18,870 nt of DNA from Desulfuromonadaceae bacterium GWB2_53_15 (lineage in GTDB: Bacteria > Desulfobacterota > Desulfuromonadia > Geobacterales > Pseudopelobacteraceae), in the NCBI GenBank assembly GCA_001824455.1, contig MHXL01000091.1:5802-24671 (forward strand), written 5' to 3'. Numbering within the stretch: position 1 is the first letter of the stretch; every line of letters starts with the position of its first letter. A program made the position numbers and the translations under genes. Under the pieces are notes generated by a model. That model was given only the letters and a program-made list of their open reading frames with translations, had not been told where the DNA came from and ran no database searches. Of the stretch, positions 1 to 7,173 are shown one piece after another.

Positions 1-284
1 AATTCATCTGCATGCTTCCCGAAACGGACTTGGCCCTGGCGGCTGAAGTCGCCGAAAGGCTGCGGATGGCGGTGCAGGCGGAAACCGACGTTACGATCAG
101 CCTGGGGGTTACCTCGTTTACAGATGACATGCCGGACAAGGAAACCCTTGTCAGAAAGGCTGACGAAGCCCTCTACCGGGCCAAGGAGAGTGGCAGGAAC
201 AGGGTCGAGCGGTCAGTTGAGTTACTCGAAATCCCCATGCCCGGCTTTCCGGGCGTAACTTCCGACGAGACAGAGGTGGGATGA
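1..284 (+). CDS. GGDEF-domain protein, C-terminal fragment (5' end outside window)
   Basis: The open frame runs in from the left edge (first full codon at base 3) and ends at a TGA at 282-284. The visible ~93 residues match the last third of a diguanylate cyclase domain: LPETD followed by an amphipathic helix (AAEVAERLR), then ISLGVTSF, and the closing DEALYRAKESGRNRV helix-turn typical of GGDEF domains. The GGDEF signature itself and any sensor domain lie outside the window, so activity cannot be judged. A tail of about 25 residues follows the domain. The stop overlaps the next gene's first ATG (ATGA), so the two are co-transcribed and probably translationally coupled. The likely role is c-di-GMP synthesis or signal relay with the downstream protein; the domain call is firm, the function is inference. 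Confidence 0.85.
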   Translation, partial: FICMLPETDLALAAEVAERLRMAVQAETDVTISLGVTSFTDDMPDKETLVRKADEALYRAKESGRNRVERSVELLEIPMPGFPGVTSDETEVG

Positions 285-3200
285 TGGATAAAGCAGCAAT
301 TCTTATTATCGATGATGATACGGGCATGAGGAAAACCCTGGCCGACATCCTCAGGGTCAAAGGGTACGAAATCCTGACGGCCGGGAACGGCGGGGAAGGT
401 CTCGCAATTCTGGGTGAAAAACCTGTCAATCTGGTGCTGATCGACCTGGGACTGCCCGACATCCCAGGGCTTGAGGTGCTGGCAAGGGCCAGGACCGAGC
501 ACCCCTCTACGGAGGCGATCATCCTTACCGGAAACGCCACCCTCGAATCAGCCATCGAGGCAACCAATCAGGGCGCCTTCTCCTACCTGATCAAACCGTA
601 TGAAATGGAGCAGCTGATGCTCCAGATCAGGCGGGCTATTGAAAAGCAGCAGGCCTGGGAGGCTCTGCGGATGGCGGGTCTGGCGCAGGAGCAGCGCACA
701 GGCGAGCTGGCTGAGGCCAACCGGACTCTGGAAGCGGAAATCGTCGAAAGGAAGCTGGCAGAAGAGGCGCTCATGAGGTCGAACCGCTCCCTGCGGCTCT
801 TTAGCGAGTGCAATGAGGTCCTGGTGCACGCCACCAGCGAACCTCAGCTCCTTAACAGCATCTGCAGCGAAATCGTAAAAGTGGGCGGCTACCGTCTGGC
901 ATGGGTTGGATATGTGAAAGACGGAGGGATATACCCCGCGGCCCATGCTGCGCATGAATACGACTGTCCGGGAGCTGCCGGCCGCCGCTTTCCTACGGCT
1001 CGCTGTTCCGTTGCCGAGGCAATCGTTGCCGTTGCGGCCGATACTGAGAGCTGCACAATGGAACCTCCTTACGAAGCGTGGCTCGACGTCGAGTCAATGC
1101 ATGGCTGTGCCTGCTCCGTCGCGCTGCCCTTGAAGGGGAAGTGGGGCGTGGTCTACGGTGCCTTGAATGTCCATGCCGCGGATCCTGAACAATTCGGCGC
1201 CGAAGAGCTCAAGCTGTTTGGCGACCTGGCGAACGACCTCTCTTACGGCATACTGTCGCAGCGCTCCAACATCGAGCACCGGCGCGCCGAGGATGCCCTG
1301 CGCCTGCGCCACCAGGCCGTTGAATCGAGCAGCAACGGCATCATGATCACCGACGCCCATGCGCCTGACAACCCGATCATCTATGTTAACCCGGCCTTCG
1401 AGCGTATGACAGGCTACGGCGCACAGGAAGTGTTTGGCCGTAACCCCAGATTTCTGGCGGGGGAAGATAGCGAACAGATGGGGCTGGAAGAGATCCGTGC
1501 TGCGCTGCGTGAGCAGCGCGAAGGCAGCGCCGTGCTGCGCAATTACCGCAAGGACGGAAGCCTCTTCTGGAACGAACTTTCCCTCTCTTCCGTACGGGAC
1601 GAGAGCGGCCGCGTCACCAACTTCGTAGGCATTTTGAACGACATCACCGAACGCAAACAGTATGAGGAACAACTGGAATATCAATCCAATCATGATGGAC
1701 TGACCGGCCTTCCCAACCGTAACCTGCTTGCTGATCGCCTCACTCAGACACTCTCCTACGCCGGTCGCTATCACCAGCAGGCTGCGGTCATGTTCATCGA
1801 CCTAGACCATTTCAAGTTCATAAACGACAGCCTCGGTCAGGATACAGGGGACCAACTGCTGAAGTCCACGGCCAAGCGCCTTGCGCAATGCCTGCGTTCT
1901 ATCGATACGGTGGCGCGTCACGGCGCCGATGAGTTCGTCGTCATTCTCCCCGACCTTGCAGATGGCGCTGATGCGGCTGATGCGGCGAGAAGGATCCAGG
2001 AGGCCGTTGGCCAGCCTTTCAAGACCGGCGAGCACGAGCTGATCGTCACGTGCAGTACTGGCATCAGCATCTACCCAAAAGACGGCGCCGACGTGCAGAC
2101 GCTGCTGAAGAATGCCGATGCCGCCATGTACCGCGCCAAGGAGCTCGGACGCAACAACTTTCTGTTTTATACCAATGAACTGAACGACAAGGCCGGCGCG
2201 CGCTGGACCATGGAAAAGCACCTGCGCCAGGCACTGAAAAAGGACGAGTTGATCCTCCACTACCAGCCGCAGGTCGACCTCGCCACCGGCCAAATCACCG
2301 GGATGGAATCGCTCATCCGCTGGCAGAGCCCGGAACTGGGGCTGGTTCCGCCGGACAGATTCATCCCCCTGGCGGAAGAAACAGGGCTCATCGTTCCCAT
2401 CGGCGAATGGGTATTGAGGACCTCCTGTGCGCAAAACAAGGCTTGGCAGGATGCGGGGCTCCCTCCGCTGGTGATGGCGGTCAACCTCTCACCCCGCCAG
2501 TTCCGGCAGGAGGATCTGGTCGAAAGAGTCGCCCAGGCATTGCTGGACTCCGGCCTGGAGGCGCGCTACCTGGAGATCGAGATCATCGAAAGCCTTGTCA
2601 TGCACGATGTGGAACGGGTCTCGACAATCCTCAAAGAACTGAAGGTACTGGGGGTGCAGCTTGCCATGGATGATTTCGGCACCGGTTATTCCAGCTTGAG
2701 CTACCTGAAACGCTTTCCGTTCGATAAGCTAAAGATCGACCTCTCCTTTGTGCGCGACATTACGAGTGACCCCAACAGCGCGGCAATAGCCAGGGCCATC
2801 ATTGCCATGGGTCACAGCATGAATCTCAGGGTGATAGCCGAAGGGGTTGAAACGGAAGGACAGCTGGGCTATCTCCGCTCCAATTCCTGCGATGACATGC
2901 AGGGTTTTCTTTTCAGCCGACCGGTGCCTTCCGGGGAGTTCGAACAGATGCTGCGCGAGAACCGGCGCCTGGAGTTTCCAGCGGAAGGGGGCGGCCACCG
3001 GGACAGGACACTGTTGCTGGTGGACGACGAAGCGCATGTTATTGCAGCCTTGAAACGTATGCTGGATGGCGAGGGTTACAAGATCCTTGCCGCCGGCAGT
3101 GCCGTGGAAGGATTTGAGTTGCTGGCCACCAACCGGATCGGTGCCGTGGTTTCAGATATGTGCATGCCCGGTATGAACGGCACGGAGTTTCTGCGCAGGG

Positions 3201-3388
3201 TCAAGGAGATATACCCCGACATTGTCCGCATTATGCTCTCCGGCGCTGCCGACATGGACTCGCTGAGCGATGCCATCAACCACGGCGCCATCTTCAAATT
3301 CATCATCAAGCCATGGGAAGACGATCTGCTGCGGTTGAGCATCCGGGGTGCTTTCAAACATTACGAGATGACCTGCATAAATGGGTAA
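281..3388 (+). CDS. Dual-receiver c-di-GMP protein (REC-GAF-PAS-GGDEF-EAL-REC)
   Basis: This 1035-residue soluble regulator has, in order: a receiver (about 5-122; acidic DDD 11-13, phospho-acceptor D55, T83, K105), a coiled-coil linker (125-165), a GAF-like domain (168-325), a PAS domain (340-457), GGDEF (468-628), EAL (640-895) and a second receiver (908-1028; DDE 915-917, D959, K1010-P1011). The cyclase signature reads GADEF (548-552) rather than GGDEF, but an RxxD inhibitory site (R539-D542) sits exactly five residues upstream, as in functional cyclases. The phosphodiesterase motif reads ESL (676-678) instead of EAL; the metal-binding glutamate and DDFGTGYSS (797-805) and AEGVET (853-858) are kept, so hydrolysis of c-di-GMP looks possible. 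The second receiver resembles those usually fused to HD-GYP proteins. Two starts are possible: ATG 281, or ATG 284, which is better spaced from the AGAGG at 272-276. The substrate direction (synthesis or breakdown) is uncertain. Confidence 0.93.
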   Translation: MMDKAAILIIDDDTGMRKTLADILRVKGYEILTAGNGGEGLAILGEKPVNLVLIDLGLPDIPGLEVLARARTEHPSTEAIILTGNATLESAIEATNQGAFSYLIKPYEMEQLMLQIRRAIEKQQAWEALRMAGLAQEQRTGELAEANRTLEAEIVERKLAEEALMRSNRSLRLFSECNEVLVHATSEPQLLNSICSEIVKVGGYRLAWVGYVKDGGIYPAAHAAHEYDCPGAAGRRFPTARCSVAEAIVAVAADTESCTMEPPYEAWLDVESMHGCACSVALPLKGKWGVVYGALNVHAADPEQFGAEELKLFGDLANDLSYGILSQRSNIEHRRAEDALRLRHQAVESSSNGIMITDAHAPDNPIIYVNPAFERMTGYGAQEVFGRNPRFLAGEDSEQMGLEEIRAALREQREGSAVLRNYRKDGSLFWNELSLSSVRDESGRVTNFVGILNDITERKQYEEQLEYQSNHDGLTGLPNRNLLADRLTQTLSYAGRYHQQAAVMFIDLDHFKFINDSLGQDTGDQLLKSTAKRLAQCLRSIDTVARHGADEFVVILPDLADGADAADAARRIQEAVGQPFKTGEHELIVTCSTGISIYPKDGADVQTLLKNADAAMYRAKELGRNNFLFYTNELNDKAGARWTMEKHLRQALKKDELILHYQPQVDLATGQITGMESLIRWQSPELGLVPPDRFIPLAEETGLIVPIGEWVLRTSCAQNKAWQDAGLPPLVMAVNLSPRQFRQEDLVERVAQALLDSGLEARYLEIEIIESLVMHDVERVSTILKELKVLGVQLAMDDFGTGYSSLSYLKRFPFDKLKIDLSFVRDITSDPNSAAIARAIIAMGHSMNLRVIAEGVETEGQLGYLRSNSCDDMQGFLFSRPVPSGEFEQMLRENRRLEFPAEGGGHRDRTLLLVDDEAHVIAALKRMLDGEGYKILAAGSAVEGFELLATNRIGAVVSDMCMPGMNGTEFLRRVKEIYPDIVRIMLSGAADMDSLSDAINHGAIFKFIIKPWEDDLLRLSIRGAFKHYEMTCING

Positions 3389-3455
3389 CAGCCGGGGGCG
3401 GCGTGAAAAAACTGGCAGCACACATAATTTTCCACAGCCCCACCATTTTTCCTCA

Positions 3456-3485
3456 TTGCTCCGGCAGCCTGTAAAATGGTATAAA
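3456..3485 (+). promoter_or_regulatory. Candidate sigma-70 promoter for the lipoprotein gene
   Basis: TTGCTC at 3456-3461 and TATAAA at 3480-3485 are separated by 18 bases. Predicted initiation is near 3492, only a few bases before the hairpin at 3496-3521. The -10 is good and the -35 moderate; this is a pattern match only. Confidence 0.4.
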
Positions 3486-3495
3486 TACAGATGTG

Positions 3496-3534
3496 AACCA
3501 CAGGGGACACCTCCTGTGGTTTTTATTTATTTTT
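3496..3534 (+). terminator. Rho-independent terminator after the GGDEF/EAL operon
   Basis: A perfect 9-bp stem (AACCACAGG at 3496-3504, CCTGTGGTT at 3513-3521) with an 8-base loop is followed by a T-rich run to 3534. It lies 108 bases after the upstream stop codon. The run is followed at once by the ribosome binding site (AAAGGAG, 3535-3541) of the lipoprotein gene, so the terminator also occupies that gene's leader. Confidence 0.85.
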
Positions 3535-3546
3535 AAAGGAGTTTTT

Positions 3547-4677
3547 GTGAAACACCCGCAATATATTGTATCCACCAAGACAATTGCCGCCCTGCTGCTG
3601 GCTGCAATTGTTCTGCCGTTCACCCTGACGGGCTGCCGCAGCGACAAGGCCGGCGACCTGTCAGCGGTCAAGACTGCGAATGAAGCCGCACCTGCAGCTA
3701 CGGCGGCAGCAAGCTTTGCGACAAGTACCACCGCAAAAAGAACTGTGGCGGCATTCACTTCCACAACCAGTTCCATCCGCAGCGCCAAACCTGCTGAAAT
3801 CACGGCACCCAAAATCAAATACAACGCAGGAGAGGATCCGGAATTTGCCAGAAAACATGGCTGGCCGGGAAAAGGCCCCACGCCGCTGCCGGGGGCAATC
3901 CTGCCGCAGAAGCGCATCGTGGCCTACTACGGCAACCCGCTCTCCAAACGGATGGGAGCACTGGGAGAATTCCCGAAGGACGACATGCTGCGCCGACTGA
4001 AGGGGGAAGCGGCCCGTTGGCAGACTGCGGATCCGTCGACACCGGTGCAGCCAGCTCTGCATCTGATCGCGGTGGTGGCACAGAGCGAGCCGGGAAAATC
4101 CGGCAAATACCGGATGATCATCCCTGACAACATCGTCAACCAGGTATATGGTTGGGCCAAGGAAGCAAATGCCCTGCTCTTTATCGACATTCAGACCGGC
4201 CATGACGATATCCGAACGATCCTGCCGCGCTTCGAGTGGCTGTTGAAGAATCCGGATGTGCACTTGGGGATCGACCCGGAGTTCAACCTGATCAAGAGCG
4301 GCGCGAAGCCGGGGAAGAAGATCGGCACCTATGATGCGGCGGATATAAACTACGCCTCCGGCTACCTGAAAGACCTGGTCAAAAAATACAATCTCCCTCC
4401 CAAGGTGTTCACGGTGCACCGTTTCACGCGCAACGGCGTCACCAATTCCCGGGGCATAGTGCTGCGACCCGAGGTGCAGATCGTCATGCATATGGACGGC
4501 TGGGGCGCGCCTTGGCTGAAGCGGGACTCGTACAAGGACTATGTGGTAGCCGAACCGGTTCAGTACACCGGCTTCAAGCTCTTCTACCACAACGACACCA
4601 AGAAGGGCGACCCGTTGATGACACCCAAGGAAGTACTCAGACTGAACCCGAAACCTCTGTACATCCAGTACCAGTAA
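3547..4677 (+). CDS. Uncharacterised lipoprotein with probable alpha/beta barrel domain
   Basis: I do not recognise an assigned function. The GTG at 3547 is chosen because AAAGGAG (3535-3541) precedes it by 5 bases and it opens a classic lipoprotein signal: KHPQYIVSTK, a hydrophobic stretch, then the lipobox LTGC with the lipidated cysteine at residue 30. An upstream in-frame GTG at 3493 would place the start inside the terminator and is unlikely. Residues 31 to about 110 are a low-complexity Ala/Thr/Lys/Ser linker. The globular part (about 118-376) shows a run of short beta strands, each followed by a helix: RIVAYYG, HLIAVVAQ, LLFIDIQTG, VHLGIDPEF, VFTVHRF, QIVMHMDGWG, FKLFYHND. This alternation and the acidic residues at strand ends (D in FIDIQ, D and E in GIDPEF) suggest a TIM-barrel fold like glycoside hydrolases, which is inference. 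The protein is probably anchored in the envelope facing the periplasm or outside. Single-gene unit between two terminators. Confidence 0.8.
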   Translation: MKHPQYIVSTKTIAALLLAAIVLPFTLTGCRSDKAGDLSAVKTANEAAPAATAAASFATSTTAKRTVAAFTSTTSSIRSAKPAEITAPKIKYNAGEDPEFARKHGWPGKGPTPLPGAILPQKRIVAYYGNPLSKRMGALGEFPKDDMLRRLKGEAARWQTADPSTPVQPALHLIAVVAQSEPGKSGKYRMIIPDNIVNQVYGWAKEANALLFIDIQTGHDDIRTILPRFEWLLKNPDVHLGIDPEFNLIKSGAKPGKKIGTYDAADINYASGYLKDLVKKYNLPPKVFTVHRFTRNGVTNSRGIVLRPEVQIVMHMDGWGAPWLKRDSYKDYVVAEPVQYTGFKLFYHNDTKKGDPLMTPKEVLRLNPKPLYIQYQ

Positions 4678-4693
4678 GTTGGTTGCTGCAGGC

Positions 4694-4735
4694 ATGAAAA
4701 TAGCCGCTCTCCATAACGGGAGCGGCTATTTTCAT
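4694..4735. terminator. Bidirectional terminator between convergent genes
   Basis: A perfect 16-bp inverted repeat: left arm 4694-4709 (ATGAAAATAGCCGCTC), right arm 4720-4735, loop 4710-4719. The GC-rich core is flanked by an A-run on the left and a T-run on the right, so it can act on both strands. It sits between the convergent lipoprotein and ferritin-like genes and can serve both. Confidence 0.88.
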
Positions 4736-4766
4736 ATAAACAGAACCCTTACCGCACTAAAATCAG

Positions 4767-5258
4767 CTACTCCCGCACATAGATATCCATATCCGTCTCG
4801 TCCACCATGCCCATGATGCGAGAGTATTCGGCCTCGATCAACAGGTAATGGTTGTGGGTCTCGCGAGCATTCAGCTCGAACACGGCCCGCACTTCACTAT
4901 CGTCAACCTTCGCGGCAGTATCACGCAGCGCCCCCTCCAATTTCTTCTCCTTGTCCATGGCCAGTTCCAGCGCCTTCTGCTCGCTGAAATCAGCGACAAT
5001 AAGATCGCTCAGGGAGGATATCCAGTTGGACTCATTGTCGGCCGGAATATCCAAAAACGCCTCCAGAGATGGAATATCGCCCCCGCGGTATATTTTATAA
5101 AAATGACCGGCATGTTCCCTTTCTTCGCGGGCCAGGATCTCGAACATCCGGCGTGCATCCGGGTCCTTCATCTGGCGGGCACCCAACTGGTAAAAATTCA
5201 TAGCGTTCTTTTCAGTCTGAATCGAACGTTTAATGGCCTCCTGTAGGTTAATGCTCAT
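4767..5258 (-). CDS. Ferritin-like/rubrerythrin-type protein without rubredoxin domain
   Basis: 163 residues, all predicted helix, in the ferritin-like (rubrerythrin) superfamily, which binds a di-iron centre for peroxide or oxygen reduction or iron handling in the cytoplasm. Helix 1 carries E16 (TEKNAMNFY) and helix 2 the ExxH motif E46-R-E-H49. The second half repeats the pattern: MDKEKKLEG (101-109) and ARETHNHY (131-138). Aligning the halves puts T134 where the second ExxH glutamate should be; neighbouring E133 or H135 might stand in, so metal binding is altered or uncertain. There is no C-terminal CxxC rubredoxin domain, so it is not a classical rubrerythrin. ATG 5258 is preceded by GGAG at a spacing of 6. 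It is a single gene with its own strong promoter and the bidirectional terminator downstream. Oxidative-stress or iron function is inferred from the family. Confidence 0.85.
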   Translation of the reverse strand: MSINLQEAIKRSIQTEKNAMNFYQLGARQMKDPDARRMFEILAREEREHAGHFYKIYRGGDIPSLEAFLDIPADNESNWISSLSDLIVADFSEQKALELAMDKEKKLEGALRDTAAKVDDSEVRAVFELNARETHNHYLLIEAEYSRIMGMVDETDMDIYVRE

Positions 5259-5310
5259 GGTCGTCTCCTTTTCTTTAAATTTGACAAATATAATCGCACC
5301 AACAAAACAA

Positions 5311-5338
5311 ATAATACCTTTTTAATCCTGTTTGTCAA
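5311..5338 (-). promoter_or_regulatory. Sigma-70 promoter of the ferritin-like gene
   Basis: On the minus strand, a consensus TTGACA (5338-5333) and TATTAT (5316-5311) are 16 bases apart, giving predicted initiation near 5304 and a leader of about 45 bases. A perfect 6-2-6 inverted repeat, CAAGCAAATGCTTG (5336-5349), overlaps the -35. A second palindrome, ATTTGACAAAT (5279-5289), lies in the leader. Both are candidate operator sites; no regulator is identified. Confidence 0.65.
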
Positions 5339-5369
5339 GCAAATGCTTGCGCATATTTCGCCAAAGCAA

Positions 5370-5399
5370 TTGACAGCACCTTATTTGGACGTGTAAAAG
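5370..5399 (+). promoter_or_regulatory. Candidate sigma-70 promoter for ettA
   Basis: TTGACA (5370-5375) and TAAAAG (5394-5399) are spaced 18 bases apart. The -35 is consensus and the -10 matches 4 of 6. A strong ribosome binding site, GAGGAGG (5418-5424), follows seven bases before the GTG start at 5432. Confidence 0.45.
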
Positions 5400-5431
5400 T
5401 AGCAGATATTTTACCCCGAGGAGGCAATAGC

Positions 5432-7111
5432 GTGGCAATTGAACCAAACAAGATCATCTACTCCATGATGCGGGTATCGAAGTTCTACGATAAGAAACCG
5501 GTTATCAAGGACATCTCCCTTTCCTACTTCTACGGTGCCAAGATCGGCGTCCTGGGCCTGAATGGCTCCGGCAAGAGTTCACTGCTGAGGATCATGGCCG
5601 GGGTTGACAAGGATTTCAACGGTCAGGCCGTGCTTTCTCCGGGCTATACGGTCGGCTACCTGGAGCAGGAACCGCATCTGGATGAGAGCAAGACCGTGCG
5701 CCAGATCGTGGAGGAAGGCGTGCAGGAAACCGTTGACCTGCTGGCGGAATTCAACGCCATTACCGACAAGTTTTCTGAACCGGATGCAGATTTTGAAAAG
5801 CTGTGCGAGCGACAGGCCGAGCTTCAGGAAAAACTGGATCATATGGATGCCTGGGACCTGGACAGCCGTCTGGAGATGGCCATGGACGCACTGCGTTGCC
5901 CGTCTGGCGACTCGAAGGTACAACCCCTCTCGGGCGGTGAAAAGCGCCGCGTGGCGCTCTGCCGCCTGCTGCTGAAAAAACCGGACATTCTGCTGCTGGA
6001 CGAGCCGACCAACCACCTGGACGCCGAGACCGTGGCCTGGCTGGAGCACCACCTGCACAGCTACGCCGGCACAGTCATCGCCGTGACCCATGACCGTTAT
6101 TTCCTGGATAATGTGGCCGGCTGGATTCTGGAACTGGACCGGGGCGAGGGCATCCCCTGGAAGGGCAACTACTCGTCCTGGCTGGAGCAGAAGCAGGGCC
6201 GGCTGGCAGTGGAGGAGAAGACCGCCAGCGAGCGGCAGAAAACCCTGCAGCGCGAGCTGGAGTGGATCAGGATGTCGCCCAAGGGGCGCCACGCCAAGGG
6301 CAAAGCCCGCATCAGCTCCTACGAGGAGCTACTGACGCAGGAAAGCGAAAAGCACGCCAAGGATCTGGAGATCTACATCCCGCCTGGACCGCGCCTGGGA
6401 GGGATCGTGGTCGAGTTCAACGATGTGGCCAAAGGCTATGGCGACCGTCTGCTGTATGAGGGACTGACCTTCAACCTGCCGCCGGGCGGCATCGTCGGAG
6501 TGATCGGCGCCAACGGGGCCGGCAAAACAACCCTCTTCCGCCTGATCACCGGGCAGGAGCAGTGCGATACCGGCTCCATCCGCATTGGTGACACGGTCAA
6601 ACTGGGCTACATGGACCAGTCCCGCGATGCGCTCAAGCAGGACCAAACCATCTGGGAGGCCATTTCCGGGGGTGACGAGCAGATACAGCTCGGCAAGATC
6701 GCAGTCAACTCCCGGGCCTATGTCTCCCGCTTCAACTTCTCCGGCTCTGATCAGCAGAAAAAGGTCGGCCTGCTCTCGGGCGGTGAACGCAATCGGGTGC
6801 ACCTGGCCCGGATGTTAAAGGACGGGGCCAACGTGCTGCTGCTGGACGAACCGACCAATGATCTGGATGTGAACACCATGCGGGCCCTGGAAGAGGCGCT
6901 GGAGAACTTTGCCGGTTGCGCCGTGGTCATCAGCCATGACCGCTGGTTCCTGGACCGCATAGCCACCCACATCCTGGCCTTTGAGGGGGATTCAAACGTG
7001 GTCTATTTCGACGGAAACTACTCGGAGTATGAGGAAGACCGGAAAAGGAGATTGGGGGCGGCGGCCGAACAGCCGCATCGCATCAAGTACCGTCAGCTGA
7101 CCAGAGCTTAA
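5432..7111 (+). CDS. ettA: Energy-dependent translational throttle protein EttA (ABC-F)
   Basis: 559 residues, very close to the usual ~555 of EttA. This soluble ABC-F ATPase binds the ribosomal E site and gates the first peptide bond according to the ATP/ADP ratio. ABC domain 1 has Walker A GLNGSGKS (42-49), an arm insertion (about 95-160), signature LSGGE (166-170), LLLDEP (186-191, catalytic E191) and switch H220. The P-site tRNA interaction linker (about 240-315) is rich in charged residues and includes the characteristic GNYSSWLEQK and KGRHAKGKARI. ABC domain 2 has GANGAGKT (359-366), LSGGE (448-452), LLLDEP (469-474) and H502. The C-terminus, GNYSEYEEDRKRRLG then AEQPHRIKYRQLTR, is diagnostic for EttA over other ABC-F members. 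The start is GTG 5432, chosen for the strong GAGGAGG. No membrane segments. It stands alone, with its own promoter and terminator. Confidence 0.95.
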   Translation: MAIEPNKIIYSMMRVSKFYDKKPVIKDISLSYFYGAKIGVLGLNGSGKSSLLRIMAGVDKDFNGQAVLSPGYTVGYLEQEPHLDESKTVRQIVEEGVQETVDLLAEFNAITDKFSEPDADFEKLCERQAELQEKLDHMDAWDLDSRLEMAMDALRCPSGDSKVQPLSGGEKRRVALCRLLLKKPDILLLDEPTNHLDAETVAWLEHHLHSYAGTVIAVTHDRYFLDNVAGWILELDRGEGIPWKGNYSSWLEQKQGRLAVEEKTASERQKTLQRELEWIRMSPKGRHAKGKARISSYEELLTQESEKHAKDLEIYIPPGPRLGGIVVEFNDVAKGYGDRLLYEGLTFNLPPGGIVGVIGANGAGKTTLFRLITGQEQCDTGSIRIGDTVKLGYMDQSRDALKQDQTIWEAISGGDEQIQLGKIAVNSRAYVSRFNFSGSDQQKKVGLLSGGERNRVHLARMLKDGANVLLLDEPTNDLDVNTMRALEEALENFAGCAVVISHDRWFLDRIATHILAFEGDSNVVYFDGNYSEYEEDRKRRLGAAAEQPHRIKYRQLTRA

Positions 7112-7136
7112 CACTGTTCGGCATTCCTGTAGCATT

Positions 7137-7170
7137 AAGCCCCGGTTCTCACGTAGAAGCGGGGCTTTTC
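7137..7170 (+). terminator. Rho-independent terminator after ettA
   Basis: AAGCCCCG (7137-7144) pairs with CGGGGCTT (7160-7167); after a G-G mismatch, an inner TTCT/AGAA helix continues the stem. TTTT follows at 7166-7169. It is just downstream of ettA and directly abuts the end of the minus-strand small gene at 7174. Confidence 0.8.
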
Positions 7171-7173
7171 TAT

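Noticed and set aside
1094..2434. Two long minus-strand frames (226 and 210 residues) opposite the GGDEF-EAL gene.
   Set aside because: They run opposite well-defined catalytic domains and carry no recognisable motif or ribosome binding site.
3493..3546. Upstream GTG extension of the lipoprotein.
   Set aside because: The start would lie within the terminator stem and would put a hydrophobic run ahead of an otherwise complete lipoprotein signal; GTG 3547 has a proper binding site.
3661..4695. 344-residue open frame on the minus strand opposite the lipoprotein gene.
   Set aside because: It lies antisense to a gene with a clear signal peptide and binding site, has no start site signal and its sequence resembles no folded protein; it is a codon-bias shadow.
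5281..5295. TTGACAAATATAAT on the plus strand as a promoter.
   Set aside because: The two boxes are only about two bases apart, which cannot work as -35 and -10; the sequence is more likely a palindrome in the ferritin-like leader.
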